A stretch of 64,000 bases of DNA, taken from the NCBI RefSeq assembly GCF_020731415.2, contig NZ_CP088275.1, positions 372,001 to 436,000 on the forward strand, in the 5' to 3' direction. Origin of the DNA: Phyllobacterium sp. T1293 (GTDB lineage Bacteria; Pseudomonadota; Alphaproteobacteria; Rhizobiales; Rhizobiaceae). Positions 43,298-52,788 of this stretch are shown here, piece after piece (the stretch's first letter is position 1; the number at the start of each line of letters is the position of its first letter). A model generated the notes under the pieces. That model saw nothing but the letters and a program-made list of their open reading frames with translations, was not told the origin of the DNA and did no database searches. Both the position numbers and the translations under genes were made by a program.

Positions 43298-45388
43298 TTA
43301 TCGCGTGAAGCTTTGCACGTTGCCAGCGTCGACATTGATAATATTGCCCGTGGACTTGGCTGAGGCGTCAGAGGCAAGGAAATAGATTGCCTCGGCAATA
43401 TCCTCTGGCAGCACATTCAGCTTGAGCAGCGACCGCTTGCGATAATGCTCTTCAAGCTCTTCCACCTGCAGATTGGAGGAGGCTGCACGTTGCTCCCGCC
43501 ACTCGCCATTCCAGATTTTCGACCCCCGCAACACCGCATCCGGGTTGACAGTATTGACGCGGATACCGGCTTCCGCCCCCTCAAGCGCAAGGCAGCGGGC
43601 GAGATGAATTTCCGCAGCCTTGGCAGTGCAATAGGCACTGGCATTGGGGGAAGCAGCAAGTCCGTTCTTGGAGGCAACAAACACCACATTGCCGCCAATC
43701 TTCTGGCGCCGGAACAGGCGGAACGCTTCCCGGGAGACGAGGAAATAGCCCGTTGCCAGAATGTCCATATTGCGGTTCCACATGGCAAGTTCCGTGACTT
43801 CAATCGGGGCTGACGAGGCGATGCCCGCATTGGAGACAAGAATATCAATGCCGCCAAACTCGACCGAAGCCTCGGCAAAGCTTGCAATCACACCCGCCTC
43901 GTCTGTCACATTAAGCTGTACACCACGCACCACATCGGTGCTGTAGCGCTCGGCAAAATCCTGACGGGCAGCCTTCAATGCTTCCGCATCAATATCCGCA
44001 AGAATAACGCACGCACCCTGCCCCAGCAGCCGCTCGGCCGTCGCACGGCCAATGCCACCGGCACCACCCGTTACGAATGCCACACGACCTGCCAATGATT
44101 TGGGCTTGGGCATACGCTGCAATTTGGCTTCCTCAAGCAGCCAGTATTCGATGTCGAACGCTTCCTGTTCCGGCAGCCCCTGATACTCAGAGACGGATGA
44201 AGCGCCACGCATCACGTTGATAGCGTTGACGTAGAATTCACCGGCGATACGGGCGGTCGCCTTGTCCTTGGCAAAGGACAGCATGCCAACACCGGGAACG
44301 AGGAAAATGACCGGATTGGGATCGCGCATGGCAGGCGAATTGGCGTGCTTGCAGGCGTTATAATAGCGGGCGTAATCAACGCGATAGGCTTCAAGCGCAG
44401 CATCAAGCGCATCAACGGCAGCATCGAGATTGACCGGATCGATATCAAGCACGAGCGGGCGAATTTTCGTGCGCAGGAAATGGTCCGGGCAGCTTGTCCC
44501 CAGCGACGCCAGCGGACGCAGGTTTTTGGAATTAACGAACTCCAGAACTGCCGGCTGATCATCGAAATCGCCAAGCTTGCGTTCCGATACCCCGATCTTG
44601 CCGCGAATCTCAGGCATGAGCCGCGCGGCGATAGCACGACGTGTAGCTGCATCAAGGCTCTTTGTTGCCTCTCCGCCAAAGGCAGCCTTACCTGCGGTCT
44701 TGCCATCAAACCAGACAATCGCCTTGTTGATGACATCAAGCGTCAATTCATAGCATTCCCTGGCATCATCGGCCCAAGTGAACAAACCATGGCTTTCAAG
44801 CACCACGCCTTTGGAATGGGGATTGGCAGCCACATAGGCACCGAGATCAAGACCAAGCTGAAAACCCGGACGACGCCATGGCAGCCAGCCAATTGCGTCC
44901 CCAAAGACCTCCTTGGTCAGCTCACGCGAATTCTTTGATGCCGCAATGGCAATAATAGCATCGGGGTGCATATGGTCGACATGCTTGAACGGTACAAAAC
45001 CGTGCAATGGCGTATCAATTGACGCGGCGCGACCGTTGAGATTGAACGTGCAATGCGGCAGGAAACCCACCATACGGTCTTCGTCGGCAATGCCCGTGTA
45101 AATGGATTTCAGCGATTCCAACTTTTCCATATAAAGCGTGGCGAAGCCATCGAGCTTAATGGTGCCCACATCACCGCCCGAACCCTTTACCCAAAGCACT
45201 TCAACGGATTTGCCAGTCAGCGGGTCCGTTTCTAATACTTTCGCAGAGGTATTGCCGCCGCCATAATTGGTAATGCGCTTGTCAGCACCCAGCAGATTGG
45301 AGCGATAGAGCAGCTTGCCCGGTTCATCCAGCTTGGCAGCTTTTTGATCGTCCCAACGATTTTCCAGAAGTTGGACCTTGCCTGCCAT
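43298..45388 (-). CDS. rhaD: bifunctional rhamnulose-1-phosphate aldolase / short-chain dehydrogenase
   Basis: The 696-aa two-domain protein cleaves rhamnulose-1-phosphate to dihydroxyacetone phosphate and L-lactaldehyde, then acts on lactaldehyde. The N-terminal class II aldolase part (about 20-390) has YGGGNTSAKVLETDPLTGKS, zinc ligands in FVPFKHVDHMHPDAIIAIAA, and VVLESHGLFTWADDAREC. The C-terminal SDR part (about 430-690) has the NAD motif VAFVTGGAGGIGRATAERLL, ILVSNAGIASSAPIEV and the YCTAKAAEIH active site (YxxxK). Start at ATG 45388 because GGGAGGCAAGT precedes it; an upstream in-frame ATG at 45424 lacks one. The order rhaD-rhaI, divergent from rhaR, follows the rhizobial pattern. Confidence 0.94.
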   Translation of the reverse strand: MAGKVQLLENRWDDQKAAKLDEPGKLLYRSNLLGADKRITNYGGGNTSAKVLETDPLTGKSVEVLWVKGSGGDVGTIKLDGFATLYMEKLESLKSIYTGIADEDRMVGFLPHCTFNLNGRAASIDTPLHGFVPFKHVDHMHPDAIIAIAASKNSRELTKEVFGDAIGWLPWRRPGFQLGLDLGAYVAANPHSKGVVLESHGLFTWADDARECYELTLDVINKAIVWFDGKTAGKAAFGGEATKSLDAATRRAIAARLMPEIRGKIGVSERKLGDFDDQPAVLEFVNSKNLRPLASLGTSCPDHFLRTKIRPLVLDIDPVNLDAAVDALDAALEAYRVDYARYYNACKHANSPAMRDPNPVIFLVPGVGMLSFAKDKATARIAGEFYVNAINVMRGASSVSEYQGLPEQEAFDIEYWLLEEAKLQRMPKPKSLAGRVAFVTGGAGGIGRATAERLLGQGACVILADIDAEALKAARQDFAERYSTDVVRGVQLNVTDEAGVIASFAEASVEFGGIDILVSNAGIASSAPIEVTELAMWNRNMDILATGYFLVSREAFRLFRRQKIGGNVVFVASKNGLAASPNASAYCTAKAAEIHLARCLALEGAEAGIRVNTVNPDAVLRGSKIWNGEWREQRAASSNLQVEELEEHYRKRSLLKLNVLPEDIAEAIYFLASDASAKSTGNIINVDAGNVQSFTR

Positions 45389-45603
45389 ACTTGCCTCCCG
45401 ATCGATCATAAGATGGCCGGACATCGCGCCACAGCCATGTGAATTTTCTCTAGCTATGGAGCAGAGTGTGATTTCGTGTCAATCACAAATGATCAAATTC
45501 AATCATAAAATTGCAATTGTGCAGTGCAATATGAATATATTTGACTGATATTGATTGACACTGCATGTTATTTTGCGCAATGCTTGCGACAGTGGAGGGA
45601 AAA
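45389..45603. promoter_or_regulatory. rhaD/rhaR divergent regulatory region with TCAATCA repeats
   Basis: The 215-base AT-rich spacer carries the heptamer TCAATCA at 45479-45485 and 45499-45505 and its inverted form TGATTGA at 45552-45558. The first two are 20 bases apart, about two helical turns. This repeat pattern fits DeoR-family operators and suggests RhaR binding at both divergent promoters. A TTGACA (45555-45560) may be the -35 box of the rhaR promoter. Confidence 0.5.
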
Positions 45604-46416
45604 ATGCACGAACGTGAGCGCCAACGTATTATCCTGAGTGCTGTTCAGGAAAAACCGTTCATCACCATTCAGGACATTGCCGAATTGACGGAAGCGTCGG
45701 AGGCAACGATCCGGCGCGATATCGCCTCCATGCATGTACAGGGCAAGCTGCGCCGGGTTCGTGGCGGCGCAGAAGCCATTCACCCGCCACAACAGACAGC
45801 GCTTGCCGGCCGGCCATTTCGGGTGTCCGAAGCGGAGAATATCGACAAGAAGCGAGCAATCGCCCGCGAAGCCGTAAATCTTTGCAATGAAGGTGATGCG
45901 ATCATTCTGAATGGCGGCACGACAACATTTCAGATGGTGCATTATCTCGCCGCGCGCCGTTTGCAGATCATGACCAATTCTTTCGCCATCGCTGAACATC
46001 TGGTGAAGAACTCCAAGAGCACGGTGATCATACCCGGCGGCATGATTTACCGCGAGCAGAGCATGATCCTCTCGCCCTTCGACAATGACGTCACCCGCAA
46101 TTTCTACGGCAAACGCATGTTCATGGGTGCGGTTGGTGTGGGCCCGTTCGGGGCTATGGAATCTGATCCGCTGATTATTCAGGGCGAACAGAAACTGATC
46201 AATCAGGCGGATGAACTGGTGCTGCTGGTCGATTCAACCAAGTTCGCGCGCCGTTCAAGCCTGATCCTTTGCCCCTTGCAGCGGGTCGCGACTGTTATAA
46301 CCGACGACGGCATTTCGGACGCAGACCGGAAAATGGTGGAGGACGCCGGAGTGGAGCTGATCATTGCCAAAGTGAATGCTCAGGACAAATCAAGGGATTC
46401 CGCTTCGATCGCATAA
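45604..46416 (+). CDS. rhaR: DeoR-family transcriptional regulator of the rhamnose locus
   Basis: The 270-aa regulator has a DeoR winged helix-turn-helix at about 6-60 (RQRIILSAVQEKPFITIQDI, then AELTEASEATIRRDIASMHV, ending QGKLRRVRGGAEAI) and a DeoR C-terminal sugar-phosphate sensor (NEGDAIILNGGTTTFQMVHY, MTNSFAIAEHLVKN, and LVLLVDSTKFARRSSLILCP). The ATG at 45604 follows GGAGGGAAAA; the frame's first ATG at 45565 is unsupported. It precedes rhaS by 46 bases and is divergent from rhaD, matching RhaR, the negative regulator in Rhizobium leguminosarum. Confidence 0.9.
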   Translation: MHERERQRIILSAVQEKPFITIQDIAELTEASEATIRRDIASMHVQGKLRRVRGGAEAIHPPQQTALAGRPFRVSEAENIDKKRAIAREAVNLCNEGDAIILNGGTTTFQMVHYLAARRLQIMTNSFAIAEHLVKNSKSTVIIPGGMIYREQSMILSPFDNDVTRNFYGKRMFMGAVGVGPFGAMESDPLIIQGEQKLINQADELVLLVDSTKFARRSSLILCPLQRVATVITDDGISDADRKMVEDAGVELIIAKVNAQDKSRDSASIA

Positions 46417-46462
46417 AAACCAGCGCCGGAGCGGCGTATTTTCAATCTAGGGAGGAAGAAAA

Positions 46463-47458
46463 ATGAACGTATTGAAGAAACTTGCACTGGGGTCGGCTCT
46501 GGCACTTGCCATGCTCGCATCACAGGCACAGGCAGAAACCATCAAGATCGGCCTCGTCGCGAAATCCCTTGGCAATGGCTTCTTTGAAGCAGCCAACAAA
46601 GGCGCGCAGGAAGCGGCAAAGGAACTCGGCGGCGTCGAGGTCATCTATACAGGACCCACATCAACGACAGCTGAAGGCCAGATTGAGGTCATCAATGCGC
46701 TGATCGCCCAGAATGTTAATGCCATTGCCATTTCCGCCAACGATCCGGACGCGGTTGTACCGGCTTTGAAGAAAGCCATGGCGCGCGGCATCAAGGTTAT
46801 TTCCTGGGACTCGGCCGTGGCCAAGGAAGGCCGCATCGTCCATCTCAACCCTTCGTCCAACGAACTGATCGGCAAGATGTGCCTGCAACTCGCCGCTGCC
46901 CATCTGCCCGATGGCAAGGGCGACTTTGCTATCCTTTCAGCAACGACCACATCGACAAACCAGAACACCTGGATTGCCGAAATGAAAAAGCAGCTGCCAA
47001 GTTTCCCCGGCCTCAATCTGGTGACAACCGTTTATGGCGATGACCTTGCTGATAAGAGCTATCGCGAAGCACAGGGCCTCCTGACCTCGCAGCCCAATGT
47101 GAAGGTCATCGTTGCTCCAACGACAGTTGGTGTTCTCGCCGCCTCGCAGGCGGTGGCAGATGCCAAGAAGATTGGTTCGGTTTATGTAACGGGCCTTGGC
47201 CTGCCATCGGAAATGGCCGGTGCCATCAAATCCGGTGCCACCAAGGAATTTGCCATCTGGAACCCGATTGATCTTGGTTATTCCGCCACGCAGATCGCCT
47301 ATCGCCTCGTCAAGGGCGACACGGACGGCAAACCCGGCAGCGAGATTGAAGCCGGACGCATGGGCAAGATCAAGATCGGCGACAATGGTGAGGCCGCCAT
47401 GGCTGACCCCTTCGTCTATGACGCGAAGAATATCGATCAGTTCTCCAAGATTTTCTGA
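46463..47458 (+). CDS. rhaS: rhamnose ABC transporter substrate-binding protein
   Basis: The 331-aa periplasmic sugar-binding protein of the Peripla_BP_4 class has a signal peptide (LKKLALGSALALAMLASQAQA before ETIKIG) and the family blocks GLVAKSLGNGFFEAANKGAQ, EVINALIAQNVNAIAISAND, AMARGIKVISWDSAV and VKVIVAPTTVGVLAASQAV. GGGAGGAAG precedes the ATG. This is the binding protein, unrelated to E. coli RhaS, which is a regulator. A hairpin follows it and separates it from the rest of the operon. Confidence 0.92.
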   Translation: MNVLKKLALGSALALAMLASQAQAETIKIGLVAKSLGNGFFEAANKGAQEAAKELGGVEVIYTGPTSTTAEGQIEVINALIAQNVNAIAISANDPDAVVPALKKAMARGIKVISWDSAVAKEGRIVHLNPSSNELIGKMCLQLAAAHLPDGKGDFAILSATTTSTNQNTWIAEMKKQLPSFPGLNLVTTVYGDDLADKSYREAQGLLTSQPNVKVIVAPTTVGVLAASQAVADAKKIGSVYVTGLGLPSEMAGAIKSGATKEFAIWNPIDLGYSATQIAYRLVKGDTDGKPGSEIEAGRMGKIKIGDNGEAAMADPFVYDAKNIDQFSKIF

Positions 47459-47478
47459 TCCGGCAACCGCGCCGTAAA

Positions 47479-47507
47479 GCCCGGCAGATTTTCTGCCGGG
47501 CATTTTT
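47479..47507 (+). terminator. attenuator/terminator hairpin after rhaS
   Basis: GCCCGGCAGA and TCTGCCGGGC form a ten-pair stem with a three-base loop, followed by ATTTTTC. The position between the binding-protein and ATPase genes of an ABC operon suggests partial termination, giving more binding protein than transporter. Confidence 0.85.
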
Positions 47508-47519
47508 CAACCCATTGGT

Positions 47520-49046
47520 ATGTCCATGATGAACGCCGCCCTTGCCGAGCCATCACCGATTGTCCCCATTCTGGAAATGCGGGGTATCTCCAAGTCGTTT
47601 CCCGGTGTGAAAGCACTGAACGACGTCAATATCTCCCTTTATCCGGGTACAGTGACAGCGCTGATCGGCGAAAACGGTGCGGGCAAGTCTACCCTCGTCA
47701 AAATTTTGACCGGTATTTATCAGTCCGATGAAGGTGAGATTCATATCGATGGCAAGTCGGTCGCCTTTGGCAACGCACAGAATGCTATCGATCATGGCGT
47801 GACGGCCATTCATCAGGAAACCGTGCTGTTTGACGAATTGTCCGTCGCCGAGAACATCTTTATCGGTCATGCTCCAAAAACGTCTTTCGGCCTCGTCAAC
47901 TGGAAGGGCGTGAATGCAAGGGCGCTCGCCCTGCTTCATTCGCTCGAAAGCAATATCGACCCGCGCGCCCGGCTGAAGGATCTTTCCATCGCCCAGCGCC
48001 ATCTTGTTGCCATCGCCCGCGCGCTTTCGGTCGATGCCCGCATCGTGATCATGGATGAACCAACGGCTGCCCTGTCACGCAAGGAAGTCGATGATCTCTT
48101 CCAGATCGTCAGGCGATTGAAGGCTCAAGGCAAAGCCATTCTCTTCATCAGCCACAAATTCGATGAGGTCTATGAGATCGCCGATAATTATGCGGTGTTT
48201 CGCGATGGCAAAGCTGTGGGCAGCGGGGCGCTCGCCGACATCAATCAGAACGATATTGTCCGCTTGATGGTTGGCCGCTCAATCGAACATGCCTTTCCAA
48301 AAGTGGATATTCCGCTTGGGGAGACAGTTCTGAAGGTCGAGAATTACAGCCATCCCACCGAGTTCCGCGATATTTCCTTCGTACTGCGCAAAGGCGAAAT
48401 CCTTGGCATCTATGGATTGGTGGGCGCTGGCCGTTCGGAGATTTGCCAGTCCCTGTTCGGTGTCACCCGGCCATCGCATGGCAGGCTGGAACTGGACGGC
48501 AAGGAAATCCAGATAAGGTCGCCCGGCGAGGCGGTTCATGCGGGCATTGTCTATGTGCCCGAAGAGCGCGGGCGCCACGGCGCCGTGCTGCAATTACCGA
48601 TCTACCAGAATATCTCGCTGCCTTCCCTTGGGAAAACCTCGCGCTCTGGCTTCTTGCGTGCCGCGGAAGAACTGGCACTGGCGCGCAAATATGCCGAACG
48701 TTTTGACCTGCGCGCGGCGGCCTTGTCGGTGCCTGTTGGTACGCTGTCCGGCGGCAATCAGCAGAAGGTCGTCATCGGCAAGTGGCTCGCCACACAACCG
48801 AAAATCCTCATTCTCGATGAGCCGACCAAAGGCATCGATATCGGCTCGAAAGCTGCCGTCCATGCCTTTATCAGCGAACTCGCAGGCGAAGGTCTCAGCA
48901 TTATCATGGTTTCATCCGAACTGCCGGAGATACTCGGGATGTCCGACCGCGTGCTTGTCATGCGGGAGGGTCTGTCTGCCGGTCTCTTCGAGCGTGCAGA
49001 TATGAACGCCGAGATACTGGTTCGCGCCGCAACCGGCAACGCGTAA
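47520..49046 (+). CDS. rhaT: rhamnose ABC transporter dual ATP-binding protein
   Basis: This 508-aa ATPase of the ribose-type sugar transporters has two nucleotide-binding halves. The first has Walker A LIGENGAGKSTLVKILTG and Walker B IVIMDEPTAALSRKE, with the sugar-ABC-type signature LKDLSIAQRHLVAIARAL. The second has the usual degenerate Walker A IYGLVGAGRSEICQSLFG but an intact signature LSGGNQQKVVIGKWLATQ and ILDEPTKGIDIGSKA. It starts at ATG 47520. The next gene, rhaP, begins nine bases after its stop. Confidence 0.94.
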   Translation: MSMMNAALAEPSPIVPILEMRGISKSFPGVKALNDVNISLYPGTVTALIGENGAGKSTLVKILTGIYQSDEGEIHIDGKSVAFGNAQNAIDHGVTAIHQETVLFDELSVAENIFIGHAPKTSFGLVNWKGVNARALALLHSLESNIDPRARLKDLSIAQRHLVAIARALSVDARIVIMDEPTAALSRKEVDDLFQIVRRLKAQGKAILFISHKFDEVYEIADNYAVFRDGKAVGSGALADINQNDIVRLMVGRSIEHAFPKVDIPLGETVLKVENYSHPTEFRDISFVLRKGEILGIYGLVGAGRSEICQSLFGVTRPSHGRLELDGKEIQIRSPGEAVHAGIVYVPEERGRHGAVLQLPIYQNISLPSLGKTSRSGFLRAAEELALARKYAERFDLRAAALSVPVGTLSGGNQQKVVIGKWLATQPKILILDEPTKGIDIGSKAAVHAFISELAGEGLSIIMVSSELPEILGMSDRVLVMREGLSAGLFERADMNAEILVRAATGNA

Positions 49047-49054
49047 GGAGCGAA

Positions 49055-50056
49055 ATGATCAAAAAGCTTTTCAAATTTCGCGAGATGCTGCTGGTGGTGA
49101 TCATCGCCGTCTTGCTTGGGATTTTTTCCTCACGTTCACCCGGCTTTTCCAGCCCGTCAAACCTCTCGAATATTTTCAATGATACGTCGATCCTGATCAT
49201 CCTGGCGCTCGGCCAGATGACCGTGATCCTGACGAAATCGATTGATCTTTCCGTTGCGGCCAATGTTGCCTTTACCGGCATGGCCGTTGCCATGTTGAAC
49301 GCTGCTTATCCGGATTTGCCATTGGCGCTGATTGTCGTTATCGCGCTTGGCATTGGTGCGATCCTCGGCGCAATCAACGGTCTGTTCGTGTGGAAGCTCG
49401 GCATTCCCTCAATTGTTGTCACGCTTGGCACCCTTACCATTTATCGCGGCATGGCCTTCGTCCTGTCAGGCGGCGGCTGGGTCAACGCGCATCAGATGAC
49501 CGAGCCTTTCCTGCAAACACCGCGTCATGTCTTTCTTGGTCTGCCTGTTCTCGGATGGACAGCCATCGTCATTGTCGCTGTCATTTATATCGTCATGTCG
49601 CGCACCTTCCTCGGCCGCGCGATCTATGCTTCCGGCGGCAATCCGACAGCGGCTGTATATGCGGGCATTGATGTGGGCCGCACCCGGTTTTTTGCTTTCG
49701 TCATATCTGGCACGCTTGCCGGTCTGTGCGGCTATCTCTGGGTGTCGCGCTATGCGGTGGCTTATGTCGATATCGCTGCGGGGTTCGAACTTGATAGCGT
49801 TGCCGCCTGCGTCATCGGCGGTATCTCGACGCTTGGAGGCATTGGCTCGGTTGCGGGTGCAGTTCTCGGGTCACTGTTCCTCGGCGTTATCAAGAATGCC
49901 CTGCCCGTCATCAACATTTCACCCTTCTCGCAAATGGCCATATCAGGCGGCGTCATCATTGCAGCGGTGATTTTCAATGCGCGGCAGGAACAACGGCGCG
50001 GCCGCATCATTCTGCGGGATCGCGGGGCATCGGAAAAGATCGAGGGTATCGCATGA
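49055..50056 (+). CDS. rhaP: rhamnose ABC transporter permease
   Basis: The 333-aa BPD_transp_2-type inner-membrane permease has about nine predicted hydrophobic helices and the family phrases SIDLSVAANVAFTGMAVAML, GIPSIVVTLGTLTIYRGMAF and FELDSVAACVIGGISTLGGI. It pairs with RhaQ to form the channel. A GGAGCG lies just before its ATG, and rhaQ overlaps its end by four bases (ATGA). Confidence 0.93.
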   Translation: MIKKLFKFREMLLVVIIAVLLGIFSSRSPGFSSPSNLSNIFNDTSILIILALGQMTVILTKSIDLSVAANVAFTGMAVAMLNAAYPDLPLALIVVIALGIGAILGAINGLFVWKLGIPSIVVTLGTLTIYRGMAFVLSGGGWVNAHQMTEPFLQTPRHVFLGLPVLGWTAIVIVAVIYIVMSRTFLGRAIYASGGNPTAAVYAGIDVGRTRFFAFVISGTLAGLCGYLWVSRYAVAYVDIAAGFELDSVAACVIGGISTLGGIGSVAGAVLGSLFLGVIKNALPVINISPFSQMAISGGVIIAAVIFNARQEQRRGRIILRDRGASEKIEGIA

Positions 50057-51054
50057 GTATCACAAGCGAAAAACGTCATATCCCGGATCGTTTGGGTACA
50101 TCTGCGACGCGATTGTTTGCCAGCTGGGAAGCGCTGCTTCTGGTTGTGGCGATCCTGATTTTCATCGCCAACTCCTTTGCCTCACCTTACTTCTTGAATG
50201 CCTGGAACCTCTCGGACGCCACGTTCAATTTCACCGAAAAAGCGATGGTCGCTTTCGCCATGGCCTTGCTGATTATTGCTGGAGAAATTGATCTTTCTGT
50301 CGCGGCTATCATTGCCCTTGCCGCAACAGCCATGGGTGCTGCGGCGCAGGCGGGTGTTGGAACTCCGGGGCTCGTCGCCATCGGTATCGCGGTTGGCGTG
50401 GGATGCGGCGTCATCAACGGCATTCTGGTGGCCGGGCTGCGGCTTCCCTCCATTGTCGTGACCATCGGCACAATGAGCCTGTTTCGGGGCATCGCCTATA
50501 TTGTCCTTGGCGACAAAGCTTATGGCGGCTATCCCGCTTCCTTTGCCTATTTCGGACAAGGCTACGTCTTCTGGGTGTTTTCCTTCGAATTTGTCCTGTT
50601 CGCCGTACTGGCAGTTCTCTTCGCCATTCTGCTGCACGCCACAAACTTTGGCAGGCGCATCTATGCCATCGGCAACAATGAATTTGCGGCGCGCTTCTCC
50701 GGCATCCGCGTTGAACGGATCAAGTTTACCCTGTTCGTAATGACCGGGCTGATGTCCGGCATTGCTGCGGTCTGTCTTACCTCGCGTCTGGGTTCGACCC
50801 GCCCCTCCATCGCACAAGGGTGGGAATTAGAAATCGTCACCATGGTCGTATTGGGTGGCATTTCCATTCTTGGCGGCTCCGGCACCATTGGCGGTGTGGT
50901 CATCGCGGCTTTCGTGATGGGACTGGTTACATTTGGCCTAGGACTGCTCAATGTACCGGGCATTGTCATGTCAATCTTCATCGGCCTGCTTCTGATTATC
51001 ACCATAACATTGCCGATTATCATCCGCCGCGTCAGGCACAGGAAGCACGCATGA
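50053..51054 (+). CDS. rhaQ: rhamnose ABC transporter permease
   Basis: The 333-aa partner permease of RhaP has a longer cytoplasmic N-terminus (about 30 residues), then helices beginning [20 protein letters not shown]; conserved phrases are [40 protein letters not shown], and [20 protein letters not shown]. Four-base overlaps with rhaP upstream and rhaU downstream show tight coupling. Confidence 0.93.
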   Translation: MSITSEKRHIPDRLGTSATRLFASWEALLLVVAILIFIANSFASPYFLNAWNLSDATFNFTEKAMVAFAMALLIIAGEIDLSVAAIIALAATAMGAAAQAGVGTPGLVAIGIAVGVGCGVINGILVAGLRLPSIVVTIGTMSLFRGIAYIVLGDKAYGGYPASFAYFGQGYVFWVFSFEFVLFAVLAVLFAILLHATNFGRRIYAIGNNEFAARFSGIRVERIKFTLFVMTGLMSGIAAVCLTSRLGSTRPSIAQGWELEIVTMVVLGGISILGGSGTIGGVVIAAFVMGLVTFGLGLLNVPGIVMSIFIGLLLIITITLPIIIRRVRHRKHA

Positions 51055-51374
51055 ACGCTCAAGAGAAATATGCATTCAAGATGATGCTCAATCCCGGCAT
51101 GGAAGAGGAATATCGGCGGCGGCATGATGCCATCTGGCCGGAGCTTGTCGACCTCCTGCGCGACGCGGGTGTGCAGGATTATTCCATTCATCTTGATCGC
51201 GAAACCAATACGCTTTTCGGCGTATTGAGTCGCCCTGCCGGGCATACCATGGCTGATCTTCCTGACCATCCTGTGATGAAGAAATGGTGGGTGTATATGG
51301 CCGATATCATGGCGACCAACCCTGATCATTCACCCGTACAGTCCGATCTGGTCTGTCTGTTTCATATGGCCTGA
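51051..51374 (+). CDS. rhaU: L-rhamnose mutarotase
   Basis: This 107-aa protein interconverts the alpha and beta anomers of L-rhamnose before isomerisation. The family is recognised by [20 protein letters not shown], the [20 protein letters not shown] segment with the catalytic His, and [20 protein letters not shown] with the paired tryptophans. Length equals E. coli RhaM (104 aa). The gene begins at ATG 51051, overlapping the rhaQ stop (ATGA), and the kinase gene follows after one base. In Rhizobium it is named rhaU; in E. coli rhaM. Confidence 0.94.
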   Translation: MNAQEKYAFKMMLNPGMEEEYRRRHDAIWPELVDLLRDAGVQDYSIHLDRETNTLFGVLSRPAGHTMADLPDHPVMKKWWVYMADIMATNPDHSPVQSDLVCLFHMA

Positions 51375-51375
51375 T

Positions 51376-52740
51376 ATGACCAAGCCACGCCATATTGCTG
51401 TCATTGATGTTGGCAAGACCAATGCCAAACTCGTTGTGGTTGATGCAGCAAGCGGTGTGGAACTTGCCGTACGCAGCACACCCAATCGCGTGGTCAGCAA
51501 TGGTCCCTACCCGCATTATGATGTTGACGTGCTGTGGCACTTCTTTCTGCACTCGCTGACAGAATTTGCCGAAACACCCGGTTTTGATGCCATATCCGTT
51601 ACCGCCCATGGCGCTGCGGCGGCGCTGCTTGGCGAAAACGGGCTGGCCATGCCTGTCATTGATTATGAGCATATCTATCCCGATGCCGTGCGTCAGGACT
51701 ATGCGCAGCTAAGGCCTGATTTTGCCGAGACCGGCTCTCCCTATCTGGCTGGCGGGCTGAATGTCGGTGCGCAGATTCACTATCAGAAAACACAATTTCC
51801 AGCATTGTTCGCAGGCGTAAAAACTGTCCTGACCTATGCCCAATATTGGGTCTGGCGGTTAACCGGAACCGCAGTGAACGAAGTAACATCTCTTGGCTGC
51901 CATACGGATCTATGGAATCCGCGAAACGGTGAATATTCCAGCCTTGTCGACAAGCTGGAACTGCGCCCGCTTTTGCCTCCCGTCCGTTCGGCTTTCGATC
52001 ATATCGGAGATTTGCTCGCACCCCTGAAAACTCAGATCGGTATCAACAGATCAGTACCGGTGTTCTGCGGCATTCATGATTCAAATGCATCCTTGCTGCC
52101 GCATTTGATGACACGCACCTCGCCGTTTTCCGTCGTTTCAACGGGGACATGGGTTGTTCTGTTTGCCGTGGGCGGCCATCTGGATCAACTCGATCAGCAA
52201 CGCGATACGCTTGCCAATGTCGACGCCTATGGCAAGGCAGTGCCATCAGCCCGTTTTATGGGCGGGCGTGAATTTGATCTTCTGACCGGCGGGAATGCCG
52301 TTGCTCCCGATGCGGAAACGCTTGAGCGCGTTATTCGCGATCAGGTGATGATCCTGCCAGGTCTTGCCAAAGGCACCGGCCCGTATCCGAACCGGGTGGC
52401 GAACTGGCCCAATGGCGAACCAGGCAACCCGGCAGAACGAACCGCCGCCGCTTCGCTCTATACGGCGATGATGACCGCGATCAGTCTGGAGCTGATCGGT
52501 TCGGCGGGAGCTACAATCATCGAAGGCCCCTTCTCCCGCAACGCACTTTATTTGTCAGCATTATGCAACCTGACACAACGGGAAGTAATATCGCTGCCGG
52601 GTGGTTCGACAGGAACCAGCCTTGGGGCTGCCCTGCTTGCGGGCGCGACAATCCCCGCGCCGACGAACACCGGAAATGTTCAACCTCTCGACAACGCATT
52701 CGATGCCTATGCGAAGGCATGGCGAGACCATCTCGCATGA
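51376..52740 (+). CDS. rhaK: rhamnulokinase-type FGGY carbohydrate kinase
   Basis: The 454-aa FGGY kinase phosphorylates the rhamnose pathway sugar with ATP. The N-terminal ATPase phosphate motif is HIAVIDVGKTNAKLVVVD; then come ISVTAHGAAAALLGENGLAM, VFCGIHDSNASLLPHLM with the catalytic Asp region, VVSTGTWVVLFAVGG and the C-terminal GGSTGTSLGAALLAG. It is the rhizobial RhaK form, in R. leguminosarum needed for both kinase activity and transport (family knowledge). It is the last gene of rhaRSTPQUK and a terminator follows immediately. Confidence 0.92.
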   Translation: MTKPRHIAVIDVGKTNAKLVVVDAASGVELAVRSTPNRVVSNGPYPHYDVDVLWHFFLHSLTEFAETPGFDAISVTAHGAAAALLGENGLAMPVIDYEHIYPDAVRQDYAQLRPDFAETGSPYLAGGLNVGAQIHYQKTQFPALFAGVKTVLTYAQYWVWRLTGTAVNEVTSLGCHTDLWNPRNGEYSSLVDKLELRPLLPPVRSAFDHIGDLLAPLKTQIGINRSVPVFCGIHDSNASLLPHLMTRTSPFSVVSTGTWVVLFAVGGHLDQLDQQRDTLANVDAYGKAVPSARFMGGREFDLLTGGNAVAPDAETLERVIRDQVMILPGLAKGTGPYPNRVANWPNGEPGNPAERTAAASLYTAMMTAISLELIGSAGATIIEGPFSRNALYLSALCNLTQREVISLPGGSTGTSLGAALLAGATIPAPTNTGNVQPLDNAFDAYAKAWRDHLA

Positions 52741-52742
52741 AA

Positions 52743-52766
52743 AAGGCGGGCCTGAGCCCGCCTTTC
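52743..52766. terminator. terminator between rhaK and dctA
   Basis: AAAGGCGGGC (52743-52752) and GCCCGCCTTT (52757-52766) form a perfect ten-pair stem around CTGA. A-rich on one flank and T-rich on the other, it could end both the rha operon (plus) and dctA (minus), whose stop lies 23 bases further on. Confidence 0.85.
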
Positions 52767-52788
52767 CATTTCATTCTTTATCAGATCA

